From NCBI GenBank assembly GCA_016283755.1, contig JAEENO010000017.1, positions 180,664 through 244,663 of the forward strand: 64,000 bases of DNA, written 5' to 3'. This document shows, piece after piece, positions 44,414 to 53,158 of the stretch (position 1 is the first letter of the stretch; every line of letters begins with the position of its first letter). The DNA comes from Lachnospiraceae bacterium (GTDB lineage Bacteria; Bacillota; Clostridia; Lachnospirales; Lachnospiraceae). The notes below the pieces were generated by a model. That model did no database searches. It saw only the letters and a list, made by a program, of their open reading frames with translations, and was not told the DNA's origin. The position numbers and the translations under genes were made by a program.

Positions 44414-45376
44414 TTAATACCCTTTGTTCTTATCGACCATATATCTAAGCGGTCTGTTATTTGCGTAATTCTCCAAGTCTTCGCAGAACATCTCCACATT
44501 GCGGTTAATCGTATGAAGAAGCGTCATATTACCTGCAACGTGCGGTGTTATAAGAAGATTCGGCACATTCCAAAGTTTACTTTCCTTCGGTAACGGCTCA
44601 ACCTTAAATACATCGAGCGCCGCACCTGCAATATGCCCTTCTAAAAGCGCCTCTGCCAGAGCATCTTCGTCAATTGCGGAACCTCTTCCGACGTTAACTA
44701 TGTAAGATCCCTTCGGCATAAGATTAATACGTGCCTTCGTAAGAATGTTCTCAGTCTCAGGTGTTCCCGGAAGGCTCATAACAAGTAAATCTGTCTCCGG
44801 TAAGATACTGTCAAGTTCCTCAATCTTAAGCATCGTATCAAAGTTAGGATCGTCGCACTTGCCGCTTCTTGATACACCTATTATATTTCTCGGTTGAAAA
44901 GCTCTTGCACGGCTTGCAAACGTTCTTCCGATGTCTCCCGTACCAAGACAGGTGATTCTCGAATCCTTAATGGAATCCTGCTGTCTCTGCGGTCCCCAGA
45001 TTCCGTTAATTGCTTCCTTATAGCATAGAGTAATCTTACGCATCATCATAAGAGTCTGCGCTATTATATGCTCTGCTATAGACACCCCGTATGAACCCGA
45101 AGAATTGGAAAGCATGCACTCAGGGTTTGCAAAAAATCCCGGTACAAGGAACTTATCTATTCCCGCGTTCGGCGAGCACAGCCATCTTAAGCTTTTATAT
45201 GTGCCTGCTATTGTAAAAGCGTTACCATATACTACATCTGCGTCCTTAAAATCCTCCGGCACTCCGTCTTCCGAATTAATAAAGCAGACCCTTGCGTTAA
45301 CGCGTGAAGCAGCTTCTTCTATCATCTTAACGTGCTGCTCTTTTAGTGCTGTAGAAAATACTATAATCTTAATCAT
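44414..45376 (-). CDS. D-isomer 2-hydroxyacid dehydrogenase family protein
   Basis: The 320-residue NAD(P) dehydrogenase has the nucleotide motif CLGTGDIGRTFASRARAF, the catalytic Arg region IVNVGRGSAIDEDALAEALL and the His in LLITPHVAGNMTL. The substrate 2-ketoacid is unclear. It precedes the deacylase, and the papain-like protease lies 18 bases upstream; co-transcription is likely. Confidence 0.9.
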   Translation of the reverse strand: MIKIIVFSTALKEQHVKMIEEAASRVNARVCFINSEDGVPEDFKDADVVYGNAFTIAGTYKSLRWLCSPNAGIDKFLVPGFFANPECMLSNSSGSYGVSIAEHIIAQTLMMMRKITLCYKEAINGIWGPQRQQDSIKDSRITCLGTGDIGRTFASRARAFQPRNIIGVSRSGKCDDPNFDTMLKIEELDSILPETDLLVMSLPGTPETENILTKARINLMPKGSYIVNVGRGSAIDEDALAEALLEGHIAGAALDVFKVEPLPKESKLWNVPNLLITPHVAGNMTLLHTINRNVEMFCEDLENYANNRPLRYMVDKNKGY

Positions 45377-45394
45377 AATCCTTATTTCTTCCCA

Positions 45395-46969
45395 TTATCT
45401 TAAAATCGACATTCTGTGGATGACTTCCTTGTTGTGCCCGGTTCTTACGGTAACTTTGATGCACATATTGGCATTTTCCGTCTCAACTGCAGCATCTTTC
45501 CAATTATTATCATCGGTAACCTTATAGAATGTCTCATTTGGATTAGCGTATGTAGTAACCGTACACCATCTTACTTCGTTAAACTGATCCACAACCTTGC
45601 ACTTTGACGGACAATCCATCGCATACTTAACCGGTGCATCAAATGTTACGGTAACGAGTATATTATCACCTTTATTGATATTGACGCCTTCGTCAAACTC
45701 AAGCATCTGATATCCTCCAAGTGTAATAGGTGTTACCTGCGTATATATAGGGGCTGCATTCTCAGTCTCTTCTATCGATGTAATGCCCTTAAATACCTTA
45801 ATTGTTACGTTGCTTGCCGGAAGTGTCCCGTCAAACTCAAGCTGCGGATATATCTTAACTCCGGTAATTGTCTGGTCCTCTTTTACCGTAAATTCAATCG
45901 CAACATCTGTTACAGACTTAAGCTGTCCCGCACCAAATGCTCCGTCATACTGATACTGATAATCATATGCATCTTTTGATGTAAGTACAAATGATGTAAG
46001 TTTATTCGTTGCATTAAGTGCGCCGTCATAATATGACACATAACAGTGTCCCTTAATTCCCCAGGTTGGTCCCCAGCTGTTCTTTAAAAACCAGGCGCCT
46101 GTATTCGGTGCATTCTGAATGCTGTAGGTATCATCCCATCCGACTATTGTAACATAATGATCTATCGTGGTTTCATTGTCGTAGAATGCATACCGGTCAT
46201 AATTTCCATATGCCTCAAGCCACGGGAGCGCATTGATACCTATCGTAAGTGAGCCGTTCATTATAACCATCTTCTTGATAAGCTCAATATCATTAGCCGG
46301 AATAATATAACAACTGTGAGAATTAAAAACTGTACTTGTAAGAGCTTCAGGCGGAAGCTTCTTGATAATATTCCTGTATGGCTGATCATTCTCCGTTACC
46401 GGTATATATCCCCTCATAAAAGGGCCGTATACATATCTCGGTTCAGCAGGATAATCAAACCATTTACAATCACATTTAACGCCTTCTCCGGCAATAGACT
46501 CATCCTGATCTTCAAGTATATTAAGAGTTGTATACCCAAGTTCATATTCCGAGAAATTATATTCTCCAAATCCGCTTACAATTGCGTTACTCTCTATTGC
46601 TCCCATTGATCCGAAGGTCCAGCAGGTCTCATACTGTCCCTGATTCCTTGCAGGTGTAACCATGCCGTAATCTCTAAGGTCGAGCTTTTGCGGAAGCACC
46701 GCCTCTTCTCCATTTCGAAGCGCGGTTCTAAGTGCAAGATACTCATCAAGAGTGAGCGGCTCTGCCTCTTCTACCGGCTCATTCTCGCCTTCTTTTTCGT
46801 TATCCGCTTTCTCTTCTTTGTTGTCTGTATTGTCAATAGAGGTGCCTGTTCCGACATCGTTAATAGCGGTGCCTGTTCCGGCATCGTTATTTCCCTTCTC
46901 CTCTTTCTTTGTGCATGCACTAAGTAATAGAGCCATAACCATTATTATTATTAATATTCGTTTCTTCAT
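45395..46969 (-). CDS. Papain-like (C1) cysteine peptidase lipoprotein
   Basis: ATG 46969 starts a lipoprotein signal (MKKRILIIIMVMALLLSAC, lipidated Cys19); the longer frame upstream is unsupported. A Gly/Thr/Asn/Glu-rich linker (20-70) has repeated D-x-GTGT units. The peptidase domain has Q110, C116 (ETCWTFGS), H271 (TIDHYVTIVGWDD) and N297 (LKNSWG). The C-terminal about 200 residues form a beta-rich, lectin-like domain. The mature protein (524 residues in total) is attached outside the membrane and could degrade host or diet protein. Confidence 0.9.
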   Translation of the reverse strand: MKKRILIIIMVMALLLSACTKKEEKGNNDAGTGTAINDVGTGTSIDNTDNKEEKADNEKEGENEPVEEAEPLTLDEYLALRTALRNGEEAVLPQKLDLRDYGMVTPARNQGQYETCWTFGSMGAIESNAIVSGFGEYNFSEYELGYTTLNILEDQDESIAGEGVKCDCKWFDYPAEPRYVYGPFMRGYIPVTENDQPYRNIIKKLPPEALTSTVFNSHSCYIIPANDIELIKKMVIMNGSLTIGINALPWLEAYGNYDRYAFYDNETTIDHYVTIVGWDDTYSIQNAPNTGAWFLKNSWGPTWGIKGHCYVSYYDGALNATNKLTSFVLTSKDAYDYQYQYDGAFGAGQLKSVTDVAIEFTVKEDQTITGVKIYPQLEFDGTLPASNVTIKVFKGITSIEETENAAPIYTQVTPITLGGYQMLEFDEGVNINKGDNILVTVTFDAPVKYAMDCPSKCKVVDQFNEVRWCTVTTYANPNETFYKVTDDNNWKDAAVETENANMCIKVTVRTGHNKEVIHRMSILR

Positions 46970-47068
46970 GAAAATATACCCCAAAGGCTCCTTTCGATTT
47001 AAAGATTCTATTATAATTATATATTTATTGGTTCCCGTTGAAAACACTTTTTTAAGATCAGGAGACAA

Positions 47069-47101
47069 TAAAAAAGCACAAACCTGCAGGCTTGCGCTTT
47101 T
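47069..47101 (-). terminator. Terminator of the PadR-DUF1700-DUF4097 operon
   Basis: GCGCAAGCC / GGTTTGTGC stem (with G-U pairs on the minus strand) is followed by T6. It lies 12 bases behind the DUF4097 stop. Confidence 0.8.
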
Positions 47102-47113
47102 TATCATAACACT

Positions 47114-47905
47114 CTATAAAGATCTTGTAATCTTAATACTTCCCGTGCTTGTTTTTAATCTGCACTTTCTGTTTCCGTCTGAAGAAGGTACGCTTACAGA
47201 ACCGGTTGAAGAATCAGCATTATAATTGTACTCTCCCTTAAGAGTTCCCTTGATGCTTCCGGTGCTTGCATCCGCATTAATCTCATCAGCTTCACAATCC
47301 TCAAAATAAATGCTTCCCGTTGATACGTCAAGGTCCATGGACCCTGCGGTTACATTGACAAGCTTAATGCTTCCGGTGCTTGAATCAATCTTAAGTTCAT
47401 TCTTAACCGTTACACCTTCAAGTGTCGTAGAACCTGTGGACTCATCAATCTTCATATCGTTACAAGTGATTGCCGGAATCTTAACTGCACCTACGCTGCC
47501 GTCAATCTTAACCTTGTCAAGTTCCGCCTTTGGGAGATATACATAGATATGAAGGTCTGTGTAGAATCCGCCGAAGAAGTTGAATTTCTTCTTATCTTTG
47601 CTCTTAATTGTAAGCTTGCCGTTATTGAATGCAACATCAAATGTTATATCATCGCACTGCTTAATCTCTATGCTTAAATCTTTGCTCTCATCAACAAAAA
47701 ACTCAATATCGGCAATCGATGAATCGATATCTATCTCTGCAAGATCACCACTAAACTTATAATTTTTAGTTTCATATTCCACATCGGATAACTCCTTAAC
47801 ATTAAAGTTAAAACCGGTAGTGGCCATAGCCCCTGACATAATTATAATTCCCACAACCATAAGCACAACGCCGGCTGCGACCAAAATCTTAGTAGCAAGT
47901 TTCAT
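47114..47905 (-). CDS. DUF4097 beta-repeat envelope protein
   Basis: The 263-residue protein has one N-terminal membrane segment (ILVAAGVVLMVVGIIIMSGA) and then repeating beta units containing S-T-G-S-I (KIDSSTGSIKLVNV, DLDVSTGSIYFEDC, ADASTGSIKGTL). This is the adhesin-like beta-helix type found in the envelope stress operon (LiaX-like). The start overlaps the DUF1700 stop by one base. Confidence 0.92.
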   Translation of the reverse strand: MKLATKILVAAGVVLMVVGIIIMSGAMATTGFNFNVKELSDVEYETKNYKFSGDLAEIDIDSSIADIEFFVDESKDLSIEIKQCDDITFDVAFNNGKLTIKSKDKKKFNFFGGFYTDLHIYVYLPKAELDKVKIDGSVGAVKIPAITCNDMKIDESTGSTTLEGVTVKNELKIDSSTGSIKLVNVTAGSMDLDVSTGSIYFEDCEADEINADASTGSIKGTLKGEYNYNADSSTGSVSVPSSDGNRKCRLKTSTGSIKITRSL

Positions 47906-48507
47906 TACTGATTCTCCTTTCCGACAAGCTTCTTCTTAATACTAACCAATACGTCAACTGTAAGTTTAATTGCACCCTTCGTAAAAGCTATACATCCGAA
48001 TACCATTAAAATTCCAAGACCTATACAGAAAAGTCCTGCTCCGACCCCAAGTGCTGCACCTGTTAAATGGCCGGTAAACAGCATTCCGAGTACCCATACG
48101 ATGCTTATCGCGCCGCCTACAACAAGTGCTACCGTTACTGCATAGAATGCAACAACAAGTGACCAGAGCGTTGCGAACAATGCGATTGTAAGTCCGAATA
48201 CTACTGCAAGTATCGGAAGCCATAACGGAAACAGAATAACGATAAGAATAAGTGTCGACGGTGATATTCCGCCTTTTTTCTTATTGACTCTCTCCTTAAC
48301 TATTGTAGTCATCGGAGTCTCTGCCATAATCTGGGAGATTATCTTATTAACATCTCCTATTGCACTAACTGCTTCTTCTTCACTCATGCCCTCTTCGATT
48401 CTGTCATCAATCATTTCACTATAGAATGTCACGCGTTCATTTCTATCGTTCTCAGGAATACCTGACAATCCTTTTTTAAGTTCATTAAGGAATTCCTCTT
48501 TATTCAT
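47905..48507 (-). CDS. DUF1700 membrane protein
   Basis: The 200-residue protein starts NKEEFLNELKKGLSGIPEND, the classical DUF1700 cytoplasmic part, and then has about four membrane segments (90-190). It is a regulator or partner in envelope stress response with PadR. Overlaps PadR by 8 bases. Confidence 0.9.
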   Translation of the reverse strand: MNKEEFLNELKKGLSGIPENDRNERVTFYSEMIDDRIEEGMSEEEAVSAIGDVNKIISQIMAETPMTTIVKERVNKKKGGISPSTLILIVILFPLWLPILAVVFGLTIALFATLWSLVVAFYAVTVALVVGGAISIVWVLGMLFTGHLTGAALGVGAGLFCIGLGILMVFGCIAFTKGAIKLTVDVLVSIKKKLVGKENQ

Positions 48508-48820
48508 TAACTTTATCCTCCCTGGTGATAAATTGGTAAATTGACATCATTTCTTTCCAGTCGTTCTTGAATTCTTCAATTCGCTCTTTGCCCTTATCGG
48601 TTATCTGGTAGTACTTTCGCAATCTACCGTCATGCTCCGCTGTTCTTACCGTAAGTAACTTCGCTGCCTCAAGTCTCTTAAGTATCGTGTACAATGTCGA
48701 CTCCGACAGTTCCATGTACGGCTTCATATCCTTGATTATCTGATATCCGTATGAATCTTCATACTGAATTGCAGCAAGGACGCATACATCCAACAGGCCT
48801 CGCTTCATTTGTGTATCCAT
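48500..48820 (-). CDS. PadR-family transcriptional regulator
   Basis: The 106-residue winged-helix protein starts DTQMKRGLLDVCVLAAIQ, then YGYQIIKDM and LSESTLYTILKRLEAAKLL, typical of the PadR HTH. It is first of the operon with DUF1700 and DUF4097, and probably autorepresses through three ATG-N3-TACAT elements in its leader. Confidence 0.93.
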   Translation of the reverse strand: MDTQMKRGLLDVCVLAAIQYEDSYGYQIIKDMKPYMELSESTLYTILKRLEAAKLLTVRTAEHDGRLRKYYQITDKGKERIEEFKNDWKEMMSIYQFITREDKVNE

Positions 48821-48845
48821 GTTATACCTCCCCTCGTGTTATCAC

Positions 48846-48948
48846 ATGTGTTACATACCATGCAATACATCACTATATGTAATACATCTTTTTATGTTGT
48901 ATTCCCTATTGCGTAATATATCGTATCACGAAGTATATAATATGTCAA
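48846..48948 (-). promoter_or_regulatory. PadR promoter with three operator-like repeats
   Basis: TTGACA (48948-48943) and TACGAT (48925-48920) are 17 bases apart on the minus strand. Downstream lie three 11-base elements: ATGTGTTACAT (48846), ATGCAATACAT (48860) and ATGTAATACAT (48877), each close to ATGT-N3-ACAT. They sit in the leader, 26 to 67 bases before the start, so PadR could block elongation. Confidence 0.65.
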
Positions 48949-48980
48949 CACATTTTTTCTTTTTTTATTTTTAAATCTTA

Positions 48981-49202
48981 ATGCATATAGCAGGCAGTTT
49001 TATATGCGACGGAACATTTGCATTGCGCACTTAGTGAACTCGAGCAGGGATAGCAACGAGCTCAAGCTGTTTGAGCCGTCTCGCCCTTATAAGGCGAGGC
49101 GAGCGAGTTTTGAGCGAGGCACGCGTGGTCATCCCTGCGATGAGCGAACTTAGTGCAGCAATAGCCGTTCAGGAGCGTATAAAATCTGCCTGCTATATGC
49201 AT
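48981..49202. repeat. 222-bp near-complete palindrome (MITE-like or structured RNA)
   Basis: Left end ATGCATATAGCAGGCAGTTT (48981-49000, continuing TATA) and right end TATAAAATCTGCCTGCTATA (49178-49197, continuing TGCAT) are inverted copies with one extra base. The arms stay complementary further in: GAACATTTGCATTGC with GCAATAGCCGTTC, then CACTTAGTGAACTCGAGCA with TGCGATGAGCGAACTTAGTG, CAGGGAT with ATCCCTG. The centre is CTCGCCCTTATAAGGCGAG. The whole element could fold into one long hairpin. No recognised transposase or gene is inside. It fills most of the gap 48821-49265. Confidence 0.75.
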
Positions 49203-49223
49203 TTATGCTATTTCTACGGAAAT

Positions 49224-49254
49224 AAAAAAAGTGAGATTACAAATAATCTCACTT
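49224..49254 (-). terminator. Terminator behind the SGNH hydrolase gene
   Basis: A perfect 11-bp stem aagtgagatta / taatctcactt (49229-49239, 49244-49254) with T7 on the minus strand. Confidence 0.92.
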
Positions 49255-49265
49255 AATACATCTCA

Positions 49266-50177
49266 CTATTTAATTATGGCATGTTGATAAATGTAATCCC
49301 TCCAGAGATAATAATACTTTGCTTTAAGGTGCATACCATCTCCGGTATATTCAGGATTAAGATGTCCGCTTTCATCGATTACAGGCTCATTAATATCTAT
49401 GTAGAAGATATACTCATCATTGCATAACTCCTTCAATCCCTCATTCTTCTCATCAAGATTATCCTTCTTGCAGTACTTCCACTCGATACCGTAAGGCTCG
49501 GTTACGTACATAATGGACTGAATTACGATTATCGCATCAGGTTGAAGCTCATGAATCTCGGTAATCGCATCTTCATATATCTTAAGCCACTTAGGAGTAT
49601 TGTAATCACCCTCGTTAACTCCAAGCTCGATATAAATCTTACCGAACGTATAAGTCTTAAGATACTGACGTAATGTCTTACCGTCTACAACCGTATCGTT
49701 ACTCATAAGCTTAATGATATTAAGGCCTGTCTTGCAGAAATACTTCGCATTACCTACAGGCGAGAATAATCTTAAACCGTCGGTTCTGGAATCACCTATA
49801 AAAAGTGCATCATCGAAATAATCCTCATCAACTTCTCCTATAATGAATCCCTTCTTGGCATCCTTCTCACGAACCACTTCTTCAAGAGACATAACATATA
49901 AACCTCTGTTATAATCTTCAATCGAGCGCTTTTCTGAGAAATCGACTTCTTCTTCGGCAATAATATCGGCTGTTTCATTACTGTTCTTTGGATCTTCTTC
50001 AGGCTCTTCGGATTGTTCAACAGGTTCATCCTCCGGCTCATCTTCCGCAACGTCATACATACCGCCCGGCATCGCAATCACATCGGTTTTAAGAAGTGCA
50101 AAGAACACCCCACCACCGATGAGAAGCGTTAAGAATAACGGCATAATCTTCAATTTATTAAAACTATTCTTAAACAT
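49266..50177 (-). CDS. SGNH/GDSL-type hydrolase, membrane-anchored
   Basis: The 303-residue protein has an N-terminal membrane helix (about 12-30) and an acidic linker rich in E/P/D. The SGNH blocks are FIGDSRTDGLRLF (block I Ser), IYIELGVNEGDYN and DGMHLKAKYY (Asp/His). It works outside the membrane on acyl esters. With the MBOAT gene 17 bases upstream it makes a typical O-acetylation pair for cell-wall polymers. Confidence 0.9.
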   Translation of the reverse strand: MFKNSFNKLKIMPLFLTLLIGGGVFFALLKTDVIAMPGGMYDVAEDEPEDEPVEQSEEPEEDPKNSNETADIIAEEEVDFSEKRSIEDYNRGLYVMSLEEVVREKDAKKGFIIGEVDEDYFDDALFIGDSRTDGLRLFSPVGNAKYFCKTGLNIIKLMSNDTVVDGKTLRQYLKTYTFGKIYIELGVNEGDYNTPKWLKIYEDAITEIHELQPDAIIVIQSIMYVTEPYGIEWKYCKKDNLDEKNEGLKELCNDEYIFYIDINEPVIDESGHLNPEYTGDGMHLKAKYYYLWRDYIYQHAIIK

Positions 50178-50194
50178 GGAATTACCTTACTTTC

Positions 50195-51514
50195 CTAGAA
50201 ATTCATATACATAAACGGACTGTTCCCGTTCTTCCAGAGTACATATACGGTTGCCCAGAAAATTGCAGCAAGAATAACAGCTCCGTACCATTTTCTGCCG
50301 AATTTATGGACGATTCTCTCCGGATAAGGAAGCGCGCAAAGAACGCCGCCAAGTAAATACGGTCCGAACTTTTTTAAATAAATCAAAGTATCTCCCGGCA
50401 TCATGGACTCTGTAAGACCGTGTATCGGGAAGAGCTTTTCAAAATATAATACAATATTATCAAGACCAGTCGTTGCAAAAAGTGCAAACGTCGCAGTGAT
50501 TACAAATATTACATAGATATGCGGCAGGACGTGAAGCTTATCAAGAAGCTTCTTTAATCCTAAGTGCTCAAGCACCACGAATACTCCCAATGCAAGACCC
50601 CAGAACACAAAATTAATCGTAAGGCCATGCCATAATCCCGTAAGAAGCCAGATAAAAAGAATGTTGAATATAGTTCTAAGCTTTCCCTTTCTGCTTCCGC
50701 CCATCGGGATGTAAATATAATCCTTAAACCAGGATGTTAAGGTCATATGCCATCTTCTATAGAATTCACTCACGGACTTTGCCATATGCGGATAATTAAA
50801 ATTGATTGGTAAATCAAAACCAAGTATCTTGGCAACGCCCGATGCCATAAGACAGTAACTTTGCCAGTCAAGATATAGACGCAATGCAAATGTTAACGCG
50901 GTAAGCCATGCCATCGAAGTAGATACGCAATCTATACCGATTCTGTCAACTTCTCTCTGAAGATGAATAAGTCTGTCCGCCAATATTATCTTCATGGAGA
51001 ATCCTAAGATAAAGGATTCCAGGCCATGTTGTACATTCTCTGCCAAAAGTACAGGAGATTTAAACTGCGTTCTTGCATCTTTATAACGCGCAATCGGTCC
51101 CATAAGAATTCTTGGGAAGAAAAGTGCATAATTCGCATAATCTATGAAATTCTTCTCATACTTGATATCATGTCTTCCGACATCAATAAGGTACGCTACA
51201 TAAGTGAAAATGTAGAAACTTGCACCGACAGGTAAGAACCCGGTCACTTTGAATATACATAAGACGATAAGGTTAAGCGCTGCCGATCTTCTTGCTGATA
51301 TAATCGGGTCGTATTCGTTATAAGCCTTACGCGCCAGAAAATAATTGATCGGCACAAAGGCTGCTGCGATTATCGCACCTTTAATACTGTTAACCGCAAT
51401 GAAAGCAACGCTTCCTATAAGTAAAAGATAACGCTTAAATTTATTGGGCGTTAGAAAATATATAATCAAAAAGCCTGCAAAACAACACAAAAACTTTATA
51501 CTTGCAAAAGTCAT
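50195..51514 (-). CDS. MBOAT-family O-acyltransferase
   Basis: The 439-residue polytopic protein has the MBOAT active-site region FNILFIWLLTGLWHGLTIN (conserved His) and the RRWHMTLTSWFKDYIYIPMG segment, as in AlgI/DltB. It brings acyl groups across the membrane to be passed on by a partner, here the adjacent SGNH protein. The N-terminal FLLCFAG is typical. Confidence 0.93.
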   Translation of the reverse strand: MTFASIKFLCCFAGFLIIYFLTPNKFKRYLLLIGSVAFIAVNSIKGAIIAAAFVPINYFLARKAYNEYDPIISARRSAALNLIVLCIFKVTGFLPVGASFYIFTYVAYLIDVGRHDIKYEKNFIDYANYALFFPRILMGPIARYKDARTQFKSPVLLAENVQHGLESFILGFSMKIILADRLIHLQREVDRIGIDCVSTSMAWLTALTFALRLYLDWQSYCLMASGVAKILGFDLPINFNYPHMAKSVSEFYRRWHMTLTSWFKDYIYIPMGGSRKGKLRTIFNILFIWLLTGLWHGLTINFVFWGLALGVFVVLEHLGLKKLLDKLHVLPHIYVIFVITATFALFATTGLDNIVLYFEKLFPIHGLTESMMPGDTLIYLKKFGPYLLGGVLCALPYPERIVHKFGRKWYGAVILAAIFWATVYVLWKNGNSPFMYMNF

Positions 51515-51534
51515 AACATTCCCCTATAGCACTT

Positions 51535-52839
51535 TTAAACTACGAGTGAGTCCTCATTAAGAAAACCTGACGGTGTCACGGTAGCAAACTCATTAACACT
51601 GCCGTGATAATCTTCCGCCGGAATAAGAATCCGCACGTATTCTTTATTTAATCCCACGAAGTAATCCTTACCGTTGATACTTTCCTTATCTTCGACAAGA
51701 ATCTCTACATCTCGTCCTATATAATAGGACATAAACTTTCTCTTATATTCACTCTGTATTCCGCTTAGAGTATGGCTTCTCTCAGCCTTAACAGCCTCAA
51801 CTATCTGCCCCGACATCCCTGCGGCAACAGTGCCTTTTCTCTTGGAATACTTGAATAGATGAGTCTCAAAAAATTCTATTCGCTTAACGAATTCACATGT
51901 CTCTATGAATTCTTCATCACTTTCCTGCGGAAAACCGCAGATTATGTCGGTTGTGATTGCCGGATGCTCGAAAGCTTTTCTAAGTCTAACGCAGCACATA
52001 GCATACTCAGCCGTATCATACTTTCTGTTCATTCGCTGCAATACGGTATCCGATCCCGACTGAAGTGACAGATGAAAATGCGGACATATCTTAGGAAGAC
52101 GTCTTAATCTCTCCACGAACTCATCCGTAATGATTCTCGGCTCAAGTGAACTTAATCTTATTCTCTCAAGTCCGTCTACGGCATTCAAGGCTTCTATAAG
52201 CTCTATAAGTGATGAACCCGTATCAACGCCATATGAAGACACATGGATACCGGTTAATACCACTTCTTTTACGCCGCTTTTAACGAGAAGCTCTACTTCA
52301 CGAAGGATTTCCTCAATGCTTCTGCTTCTGACACGTCCCCTTGCATAAGGAATAATGCAATACGTGCAGAACTGATTACAACCGTCCTGAACTTTTATAA
52401 AAGCTCTGGTATGTTCCATGGTCTTCTTAAGAAGCATATCTTCATAGGTTATCTCATAAGTAAGGTCATGTATACCGCTTGTCTTCTCTTTCTTCTTATC
52501 AATACAGTCCTTGATAAGTTCAACAATGCGGTTCTTCTCGTTATTACCGATAATTATATCTATATCGGGATCGGCTTCCGCTTCTTCCTTTGAAGTCTGA
52601 ACGTAGCAGCCTGCCGCAACTATTATCGCATCGGGATTACGCCTTGCAGCCTGATGTATCATCTGTCTTGACTTCCTGTCCGCAATGTTGGTTACGGAGC
52701 AGGTATTAATGACATACACATCCGCAAGGTCGTTGAAATCAACGATCTCAAATCCGTTTTCAATTAGAAGTTGTTCCATAACTTCGGTTTCGTAGGCATT
52801 AACCTTGCAACCCAAGTTATGTAAAGCAGCTTTTAACAT
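51535..52839 (-). CDS. mtaB: tRNA t6A37 methylthiotransferase MtaB
   Basis: The 434-residue radical SAM enzyme makes ms2t6A at A37. N-terminal cluster domain begins HNLGCKVNAYETEV; the radical SAM cluster is FCTYCIIPYARGRVRSRS; a TRAM domain forms the C-terminus. Length is normal. It is 20 bases upstream of MBOAT. Confidence 0.95.
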   Translation of the reverse strand: MLKAALHNLGCKVNAYETEVMEQLLIENGFEIVDFNDLADVYVINTCSVTNIADRKSRQMIHQAARRNPDAIIVAAGCYVQTSKEEAEADPDIDIIIGNNEKNRIVELIKDCIDKKKEKTSGIHDLTYEITYEDMLLKKTMEHTRAFIKVQDGCNQFCTYCIIPYARGRVRSRSIEEILREVELLVKSGVKEVVLTGIHVSSYGVDTGSSLIELIEALNAVDGLERIRLSSLEPRIITDEFVERLRRLPKICPHFHLSLQSGSDTVLQRMNRKYDTAEYAMCCVRLRKAFEHPAITTDIICGFPQESDEEFIETCEFVKRIEFFETHLFKYSKRKGTVAAGMSGQIVEAVKAERSHTLSGIQSEYKRKFMSYYIGRDVEILVEDKESINGKDYFVGLNKEYVRILIPAEDYHGSVNEFATVTPSGFLNEDSLVV

Positions 52840-52864
52840 AACTTAAATCCACCAATCCCAAAAT

Positions 52865-52892
52865 TTGACAAATAAAAAAATTTGATTATTAT
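52865..52892 (+). promoter_or_regulatory. Promoter of the HPr-like gene
   Basis: TTGACA (52865-52870) and TATTAT (52887-52892) with 16 bases between, about 30 bases before the HPr-like start on the plus strand; AAAGGAGG RBS follows. Confidence 0.55.
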
Positions 52893-52921
52893 AGATATAT
52901 GATTATTAAAGGAGGCATAAT

Positions 52922-53158
52922 ATGCAGACGGTTAAGATTAAACTTAACAGTATAGAAGACATCAAGAGCTTTGTGGCCGTACTTACATCCTATGACAGTG
53001 ATTTTGACATTGTCTCGGGCAAGTATATCATCGACGCAAAGTCTATAATGGCATATTTCTGCCTCAACTTAAAAGAACCTCTTACCATGCGCATTCATTC
53101 CGACGAGAAGCTTGACAGCATATTAGAATCGATAGATTCCTATCTCGTCAAAGAATGA
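52922..53158 (+). CDS. HPr-like protein lacking the catalytic histidine
   Basis: The 78-residue protein has the HPr fold, with SGKYIIDAKSIMAYFCLNL matching the Ser46 regulatory region (DAKSIM). In HPr, residue 15 is the phospho-His of GLHARPA; here the segment is SIEDIKSF, with no His. So it cannot carry PEP-derived phosphate, but could keep Ser phosphorylation and a CcpA-type or regulatory role (Crh-like). One of two plus-strand genes in the window. Confidence 0.85.
   Translation: MQTVKIKLNSIEDIKSFVAVLTSYDSDFDIVSGKYIIDAKSIMAYFCLNLKEPLTMRIHSDEKLDSILESIDSYLVKE

Noticed and set aside
49071..49256. A plus-strand open frame inside the 222-bp palindrome
   Set aside because: The sequence is constrained by palindromy and the terminator; the frame has no RBS.
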